Shown here piece by piece: positions 55,330 through 64,000 of a stretch of 64,000 bases of DNA. The DNA is taken from NCBI GenBank assembly GCA_014843695.1, contig CM026395.1, positions 53,840,496-53,904,495 of the forward strand, written 5' to 3'. Source of the DNA: Archivesica marissinica. Lineage: Eukaryota > Mollusca > Bivalvia > Venerida > Vesicomyidae. A program made the translations under genes and the position numbers. Under the pieces are notes generated by a model that did not search any database, was not told where the DNA came from, and saw only the letters and a list, made by a program, of their open reading frames with translations. Within the stretch, counting starts at the first letter, position 1. Each line of letters begins with the position of its first letter.

Positions 55330-58300
55330 TACACTCCAACTGGTATAGACGCTACATTGCTACTAGTATAGACGCTACATTCTTACTGGTACAGACGCTA
55401 CATTCTTACTGGTACAGACGCTACGCTACATTCTTACTGGTATAGACGCTACATCCTTACTGGTACAGACGCTACATTCTTACTGGTACAGACGCTACAT
55501 CCTTACTGGTATAGACGCTACATCCTTACTAGTATAGACGCTACATCCTTACTGGTATAGACGCTACATCCTTACTGGTATAGACGCTACATCTTACTGG
55601 TATAGACGCTACATTCTTACTGGTACAGACGCTACATTCTTACTGATACAGACGCTACGCTACATTCTTACTGGTACAGACGCTACATTCTTACTGGTAC
55701 AGACGCTACATTCTTACTGGTACAGACGCTACATTCTTACTGGTACAGATGCTACATTCTTACTGGTACAGATGCTACATTCCTACTGGTACAGACGCTA
55801 CATTCCTACTGGTACGGACGCTACATTCTTACTGGTACAGACGCTACATTCTTACTGGTACAGACGCTACATTCTTACTGGTATAGACGCTACATTCTTA
55901 CTGGTATAGACGCTACATTCCTACTGGTACAGACGCTACATTCTTACTAGTATAGACGCTACATTCTTACTGGTACAGATGCTACATTCCTACTGGTACA
56001 GACGCTACATTCCTACTGGTACGGACGCTACATTCTTACTGGTACAGACGCTACATTCTTACTGGTACAGACGCTACATTCTTACTGGTATAGACGCTAC
56101 ATTCCTACTGGTACAGACACTACATCCTTACTGGTACAGACGCTACATTCCTACTAGTATAGACGCTACATTCTTACTGGTATAGACGCTACATTCTTAC
56201 TGGTACAGACGCTACATTCTTACTGGTACAGACGCTACATTATTACTGGTACAGACGCTACATTCTTACTGGTACAGACGCTACATTCTTACTGGTACAG
56301 ACGCTACATTCTTACTGATACAGACGCTACGCTACATTCTTACTGGTACAGACGCTACATTCTTACTGGTACAGACGCTACATTCTTACTGGTACAGACG
56401 CTACATTCTTACTGGTACAGACGCTACATTCTTACTGGTACAGATGCTACATTCCTACTGGTACAGACGCTACATTCCTACTGGTACGGACGCTACATTC
56501 TTACTGGTACAGACGCTACATTCTTACTGGTACAGACGCTACATTCTTACTGGTATAGACGCTACATTCTTACTGGTATAGACGCTACATTCCTACTGGT
56601 ACAGACGCTACATTCTTACTAGTATAGACGCTACATTCTTACTGGTACAGACGCTACATTATTACTGGTACAGACGCTACATTCTTACTGGTACAGACGC
56701 TACATTCTTACTGGTACAGACGCTACATTCTTACTGATACAGACGCTACGCTACATTCTTACTGGTACAGACGCTACATTCTTACTGGTACAGACGCTAC
56801 ATTCTTACTGGTACAGACGCTACATTCTTACTGGTACAGACGCTACATTCTTACTGGTACAGATGCTACATTCCTACTGGTACAGACGCTACATTCCTAC
56901 TGGTACGGACGCTACATTCTTACTGGTACAGACGCTACATTCTTACTGGTACAGACGCTACATTCTTACTGGTATAGACGCTACATTCTTACTGGTATAG
57001 ACGCTACATTCCTACTGGTACAGACGCTACATTCTTACTAGTATAGACGCTACATTCTTACTGGTACAGATGCTACATTCCTACTGGTACAGACGCTACA
57101 TTCCTACTGGTACGGACGCTACATTCTTACTGGTACAGACGCTACATTCTTACTGGTACAGACGCTACATTCTTACTGGTATAGACGCTACATTCTTACT
57201 GGTATAGACGCTACATTCCTACTGGTACAGACGCTACATTCTTACTAGTATAGACGCTACATTCTTACTGGTACAGACGCTACATTCTTACTGGTACAGA
57301 CGCTACATTCTTACTAGTATAGACGCTACATTCCTACTGGTACAGACGCTACATTCTTACTGGTACAGACGCTACATTCTTACTGGTATAGACGCTACAT
57401 TCCTACTGGTACAGACACTACATCCTTACTGGTACAGACGCTACATTCCTACTGGTATAGACGTTACATTCTTACTGGTATAGACGCTACATTCTTACTG
57501 GTACAGACGCTACATTCTTACTGGTACAGACGCTACATTATTACTGGTACAGACGCTACATTCTTACTGGTACAGACGCTACATTCTTACTGGTACAGAC
57601 GCTACGCTACATTCTTACTGGTACAGACGCTACATTCTTACTGGTACAGACGCTACATTCTTACTGGTACAGACGCTACATTCTTACTGGTACAGACGCT
57701 ACATTCTTACTGGTACAGACGCTACATTCCTACTGGTACAGACGCTACATTCTTACTGGTACAGATGCTACATTCTTACTGGTATAGACGCTACATTCTT
57801 ACTGGTACAGACGCTACATTCTTACTGGTACAGACGCTACATTCTTACTGGTATAGACGCTACATTCCTACTGGTACAGACGCTACATTCTTACTCGTAC
57901 AGACGCTACATTCTTACTGGTATAGACGCTACATTCTTACTGGTACAGACGCTACATTCCTACTGGTACGGACGCTACATTCTTACTGGTATAGACGCTA
58001 CATTCTTACTGGTACAGACGCTACATTCTTACTGGTACAGACGCTACATTCTTACTAGTATAGACGCTACATTCCTACTCGTATAGATGCTACATTCTTA
58101 CTGGTACAGACGCTACATTCTTACTGGTACAGACGCTACATTCTTACTGGTACAGACGCTACATTCCTACTGGTACGGACGCTACATTCTTACTGGTACA
58201 GACGCTACATTCGTACTGGTATAGACGCTACATTCTTACTGGTACAGACGCTACATTCTTACTGGTACAGACGCTACATTCTTACTGGTACAGACGCTAC

Positions 58301-61300
58301 ATTCCTACTGGTACGGACGCTACATTCTTACTGGTACAGACACTACATTCTTACTGGTATAGACGCTACATTCCTACTGGTACAGACACTACATCCTTAC
58401 TGGTACAGACGCTACATTCCTACTGGTATAGACGTTACATTCTTACTGGTATAGACGCTACATTCTTACTGGTACAGACGCTACATTCTTACTGGTACAG
58501 ACGCTACATTATTACTGGTACAGACGCTACATTCTTACTGGTACAGACGCTACATTCTTACTGGTACAGACGCTACGCTACATTCTTACTGGTACAGAAT
58601 CTACATTCTTACTGGTACAGACGCTACATTCTTACTGGTACAGACGCTACATTCTTACTGGTACAGACGCTACATTCTTACTGGTACAGACGCTACATTC
58701 CTACTGGTACAGACGCTACATTCTTACTGGTACAGATGCTACATTCTTACTGGTATAGACGCTACATTCTTACTGGTACAGACGCTACATTCTTACTGGT
58801 ACAGACGCTACATTCTTACTGGTATAGACGCTACATTCCTACTGGTACAGACGCTACATTCTTACTCGTACAGACGCTACATTCTTACTGGTATAGACGC
58901 TACATTCTTACTGGTACAGACGCTACATTCCTACTGGTACGGACGCTACATTCTTACTGGTATAGACGCTACATTCTTACTGGTACAGACGCTACATTCT
59001 TACTGGTACAGACGCTACATTCTTACTAGTATAGACGCTACATTCCTACTCGTATAGATGCTACATTCTTACTGGTACAGACGCTACATTCTTACTGGTA
59101 CAGACGCTACATTCTTACTGGTACAGACGCTACATTCCTACTGGTACGGACGCTACATTCTTACTGGTACAGACGCTACATTCGTACTGGTATAGACGCT
59201 ACATTCTTACTGGTACAGACGCTACATTCTTACTGGTACAGACGCTACATTCTTACTGGTACAGACGCTACATTCCTACTGGTACGGACGCTACATTCTT
59301 ACTGGTATAGACGCTACATTCTTACTGGAATAGACGCTACATTCTTACTGGTATAGACGCTACATTCTTACTGGTATAGACGCTACATTCCTACTGGTAC
59401 AGATGCTACATTCTTACTGGTACAGACGCTACATTCTTACTGGTATAGACGCTACATTCTTACTGGTACGGACGCTACATTCTTACTGGTATAGACGCTA
59501 CATTCTTACTGGTACAGACGCTAAATTCTAACTGGTATAGACGCTACATTCTTACTGGTACAGACGCTACGCTACATTCTTACTGGTACAGACGCTACGC
59601 TACATTCTTACTGGTATAGATGCTACATTCTTACTAGTACAGACGCTACATTCTTACTAGTATAGACGCTACATTCTTACTGGTACAGACGCTAAATTCT
59701 AACTGGTATAGACGCTACATTCTTACTGGTATAGACACTACATTCTTACTGGTACAGACGCTACATTCTTACTGGTATAGATGCTACATTCTTACTGGTA
59801 TAGACGCTACATTCTTACTAGTATAGACGCTACATTCTTACTGGTATAGATGCTACATTCTTACTGGTATAGACGCTACATTGCTACTGGTACAGACGCT
59901 ACATTCTTACTGGTACAGACGCTACATTCTTACTGGTATAGACGCTACATTCTTACTGGTATAGACGCTACATTCTTACTGGTATAGACGCTACATTCTT
60001 ACTGGTACAGACGCTACATTCTAACTGGTATAGACGCTACATTCTTACTGGTATAGACGCTACATTCTTACTGGTACAGACGCTACATTCCTACTGGTAC
60101 AGACGCTACATTCTTACTGGTATAGACGCTACATTCTTACTGGTATAGACGCTACATTCTAACTGGTATAGACGCTACATTCTTACTGGTATAGACGCTA
60201 CATTCTAACTGGTACGGACGCTACATTCTTACTGGTATAGACGCTACATTCTTACTGGTACGGACGCTACATTCTTACTAGTATAGACGCTACATTCTTA
60301 CTGGTATAGACGCTACATTCCTACTGGTATGGACGCTACATTCCTACTGGTACAGACGCTACATTCTAACTGGTATAGACGCTACATTCTTACTGGTACA
60401 GACGCTACATTCTTACTGGTACAGACGCTACATTCTTACTGGTACAGACGCTACATTCTAACTAGTATAGACGCTACATTCTTACTGGTACAGACGCTAC
60501 ATTCTTACTAGTATAGACGCTACATTCTTACTGGTATAGACGCTACATTCTAACTGGTACAGACGCTACATTCTTACTGGTACAGACGCTACGCTACATT
60601 CTTACTGGTACAGACGCTACGCTACATTCTTACTGGTATAGACGCTACATTCTTACTGGTACAGATGCTACATTCTTACTGGTACAGACGCTACATTCTT
60701 ACTGGTACAGACGCTACATTCTTACTGGTATAGACGCTACATTCTTACTGGTATAGACGCTACATTCTAACTGGTACGGACGCTACATTCTTACTGGTAC
60801 GGACGCTACATTCTTACTGGTACAGACGCTACATTCTTACTGGTATAGACGCTACATTCTAACTGGTACAGACGCTACATTCTAACTGGTACGGACGCTA
60901 CATTCCTACTGGTACGGACGCTACATTCTTACTAGTATAGACGCTACATTCTTACTGGTACAGACGCTACATTCTTACTGGTACAGACGCTACATTCTAA
61001 CTGGTATAGACGCTACATTCTTACTGGTATAGACGCTACATTCCTACTGGTACAGACGCTACATTCCTACTGGTACAGACGCTACATTCTTACTGGTACA
61101 GACGCTACATTCTTACTGGTATAGACGCTACATTCTAACTGGTATAGACGCTACATTCTTACTGGTATAGATGCTACATTCTAACTGGTACGGACGCTAC
61201 ATTCTTACTGGTATAGACGCTACATTCTTACTGGTACGGACGCTACATTCTTACTGGTACGGACGCTACATTCTTACTAGTATAGACGCTACATTCTTAC

Positions 61301-63058
61301 TGGTATAGACGCTACATTCCTACTGGTATGGACGCTACATTCCTACTGGTACAGACGCTACATTCTAACTGGTATAGACGCTACATTCTTACTGGTACAG
61401 ACGCTACATTCTTACTGGTACAGACGCTACATTCTTACTGGTACAGACGCTACATTCTAACTAGTATAGACGCTACATTCTTACTGGTACAGACGCTACA
61501 TTCTTACTAGTATAGACGCTACATTCTTACTGGTATAGACGCTACATTCTAACTGGTACAGACGCTACATTCTTACTGGTACAGACGCTACGCTACATTC
61601 TTACTGGTACAGACGCTACGCTACATTCTTACTGGTATAGACGCTACATTCTTACTGGTACAGATGCTACATTCTTACTGGTACAGACGCTACGCTACAT
61701 TCTTACTGGTACAGACGCTACATTCTTACTGGTATAGACGCTACATTCTTACTGGTATAGACGCTACATTCTAACTGGTACGGACGCTACATTCTTACTG
61801 GTACGGACGCTACATTCTTACTGGTACAGACGCTACATTCTTACTGGTATAGACGCTACATTCTAACTGGTACAGACGCTACATTCTAACTGGTACAGAC
61901 GCTACATTCTAACTGGTACGGACGCTACATTCCTACTGGTATAGACGCTACATTCTTACTAGTATAGACGCTACATTCTTACTGGTACAGACGCTACATT
62001 CTTACTGGTACAGACGCTACATTCTAACTGGTATAGACGCTACATTCTTACTGGTATAGACGCTACATTCTTACTGGTATAGACGCTACATTCCTACTGG
62101 TACGGACACTACATTCCTACTGGTACGGATGCTACATTCCTATTGGTACGGATACTACATTCCTACTGGTACGGACGCTACGTTCCTACTGGTACGGACG
62201 CTACATTCCTACTGGTACGGATACTACATTCCTACTGGTACGGATACTACATTCCTACTGGTACGGATACTACATTCCTACTGGTACGGACACTACATTC
62301 CTACTGGTACGGACACTACATTCTTACTGGTATAGACGCTACATTCTAACTGGTATAGACGCTACATTCTTACTGGTATAGACGCTACATTCTAACTGGT
62401 ACGGACACTACATTCCTACTGGTACGGATACTACATTCCTACTGGTACGGATACTACATTCCTACTGGTACAGATACTACATTCCTACTGGTACGGATAC
62501 TACATTCCTACTGGTACGGATACTACATTCCAACTGGTACGGATACTACATTCCTACTGGTACAGACGCTACATTCCTACTGGTACCATTCCTACTGGTA
62601 CGGATACTACATTCCTACTGGTACGGATACTACATTCCAACTGGTACGGATACTACATTCCTACTGGTACGGACGCTACATTCCTACTGGTACCATTCCT
62701 ACTGGTACGGATACTACATTCCTACTGGTACGGATACTACATTCCTACTGGTACGGACGCTACATTCCTACTGGTACCATTCCTACTGGTACGGACACTA
62801 CATTCCTACTGGTACGGATACTACATTCCTTTCCTACTGGTACGGATACTACATTCCTACTGGTACAGATACTACATTCCTACTGGTACAGCCGCTACAT
62901 TCCTACTGGTACGGACGCTACATTCCTACTTGTATGGACGCTACATTCCTACTGGTACGGACGCTACGTTCCTACTGGTACGGACGCTACGTTCCTACTG
63001 GTACGGACGCTACGTTCCTACTGGTACGGACGCTACGTTCCTACTGGTACGGATACTA
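55330..63058. repeat. 23-bp satellite, about 335 copies, the largest array
   Basis: The unit is CATTCTTACTGGTACAGACGC plus TA. Variants are CC for CT at position 5, TATAG for TACAG, CGG for CAG, ACTAG for ACTGG and a 28-bp form with GCTAC duplicated. Near-identical blocks recur at 419, 672, 971 and 999 bp, each n x 23 plus a multiple of 5, as expected when 28-bp forms are carried along. From 62090 the flavour shifts to CCTACTGGTACGGATACTAC and GGTACCATTCCTACTGGTAC. Sixty-nine bases (three units) encode the periodic peptide seen in 60-97 codon frames. Confidence 0.97.
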
Positions 63059-63109
63059 CACACACAAGTTGATAAAAATGATAGGTATCTAGATACTCGT
63101 GGGTATATA

Positions 63110-63240
63110 TGTGTTTCCTTAATTCAGGTACCTGTGGGTTTATTTAATCGGGGTACATGTGTGTTTCATAAATCCAGGTACAGGTGGGTTCATTAATTCA
63201 GGTACCTGTGTGAGTTCATTAATCTAGATTCCTGTGGTTT
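63110..63240. repeat. Degenerate 24-26-bp tandem at array edge
   Basis: Four to five weak repeats of GGTACCTGTGGGTTTATTTA, GGTACATGTGTGTTTCATAA, GGTACAGGTGGGTTCATTAA and GGTACCTGTGTGAGTTCATT. The shared GGTAC may be coincidental with the preceding array. Confidence 0.7.
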
Positions 63241-63749
63241 CATGTCTACTGGACAGATGACATGTGTGACTAAGCGATTTTCTGCTTATTAGGTAACCTA
63301 GATTCTCTGGAGATAACCAAATTTACAGACCAATTTATCTGCATTTGACTTTGTGTCAGCTACTGTATATTTTACAGTGCATTAAGCCTTAAATATTGCC
63401 AAGTTGAGGAATTCAAGCATAATGTTTTGTTCTTGTTGCACTGCCAGTCCATTATTTCTCTTATCTTCGGAAAACAAACTAATTTGGTTTGCAAACTACA
63501 ATTCATAAATGAATACTGGCTAGAATGCTATTATAAAAGTTCATTTGGTTTTGAAAGTTGAATGGTAATCAACCATTGCGTGCGTGGGCTTATCATGAAA
63601 CTGTCCTATCTCCTGTCTTTATCTATATACATTAAGATCAGTTGTGCACTAACTCCACAATTAACTTTTGACTAGCATTAATGTTCATGTACTACCTGCT
63701 TTGTATGTAATCTGCATATCACAAACATGAAGACCCAGTGATGTTTGTT
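63241..63749. other. Unique sequence, no gene recognised
   Basis: AT-rich, no domain-bearing frame, no tandem unit. Confidence 0.45.
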
Positions 63750-64000
63750 TTGTTTGTTATTGGGTTCAACCTTACACCAACAGCTTAGGTCATACAACAG
63801 CTCTCCAGCTATTGTTGGTAGAGGAGGACCCTGCATGCCCCTCCGGCTAATATTTCACGCATTGACAGGCACCTGGGTAGAACCATTGGCCTACCGCAAG
63901 CCAGCTGGATAGCTTCCGCAAGATTTGACAACTCCAGTGAGATTCAAGCTACAGTCATGAAGGGCAAGTGATTTGAAGTCAGTGACCCTAACCTTCGGCC
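63750..64000 (-). mobile_element. SINE4, tRNA head cut by the window edge
   Basis: GGGTTCAACCTTACACCAAC, GGTCATACAACAGCTCTCCA, GGCACCTGGGTAGAACCATT, CGCAAGCCAGCTGGATAGCT and AAGTGATTTGAAGTCAGTGA CCCTAACCTTCGGCC run in the order of a mollusc SINE whose minus-strand tRNA-like A box (GGCCGAAGGTTA) sits at the edge. A shorter relative is at 31208-31385. Confidence 0.75.

Overview
This window is eukaryotic, repeat-dominated DNA, most likely from a bivalve or related mollusc. The reasons are AT-rich non-coding DNA without operons, several tRNA-derived SINE families with intact Pol III B-box motifs, TTAA-flanked miniature DNA transposons, a dispersed repeat of the type that recurs in mollusc genomes (ending in ATCGCTCACCTGA), and one spliced LDL-receptor class A exon. 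The mollusc assignment is inference. I cannot name a species.

Layout. By my hand tally roughly two thirds of the assembled bases are tandem arrays from at least 25 unrelated minisatellite families with units of 13 to 69 bp. In order: 27 bp (1-1883); SINE and MITE cluster (1884-2666); a 1000-N gap (2743-3742); 64 bp, then 13 bp, then 64 bp, then 13 bp (3743-10735), the alternation produced by a 1.8-kb duplication; another 27 bp (10736-11926); 66/36/44 bp (13490-14830); 23/24 bp (15487-16254); 36 bp (17733-19170); 40 bp (20165-21031); 42 bp passing into 14/18 bp (21896-24168); 46 bp (24515-25023); 22 bp and 62 bp (25586-27165); 20 bp and 69 bp (27400-28437); 39 bp (30655-31005); 38 bp (31545-33305); 40 bp (33797-37990); 22 bp and 59 bp (38620-41862); 45, 38, 43, 41 and 48 bp (43273-50218); and a 7.7-kb 23-bp array (55330-63058). 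Several arrays carry higher-order repeats.

Interspersed elements sit in the islands between arrays. There are four tRNA-derived SINE families (called SINE1 to SINE4 here) and three non-autonomous TTAA-flanked families (MITE-A, MITE-B, MITE-C) whose target site and CCC...GGG ends fit piggyBac-type mobilisation. Nested insertions with clean target-site duplications give a relative history: MITE-A split a SINE1 near 2071, and another MITE-A at 51533-52289 was later hit by a SINE3 and a SINE2.

Protein-coding content is minimal. The one convincing coding piece is a 135-bp minus-strand exon at 33568-33702 encoding an LDLa module with both splice sites and symmetric phase 1-1 introns, so much of the window may be intron of an extracellular or membrane protein gene. 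Long open frames inside arrays (up to 430 codons) arise because unit lengths divisible by three lack stops; I do not call them genes. A short fragment at 25024-25330 may be a decayed transposon ORF. There is no gene network to describe.
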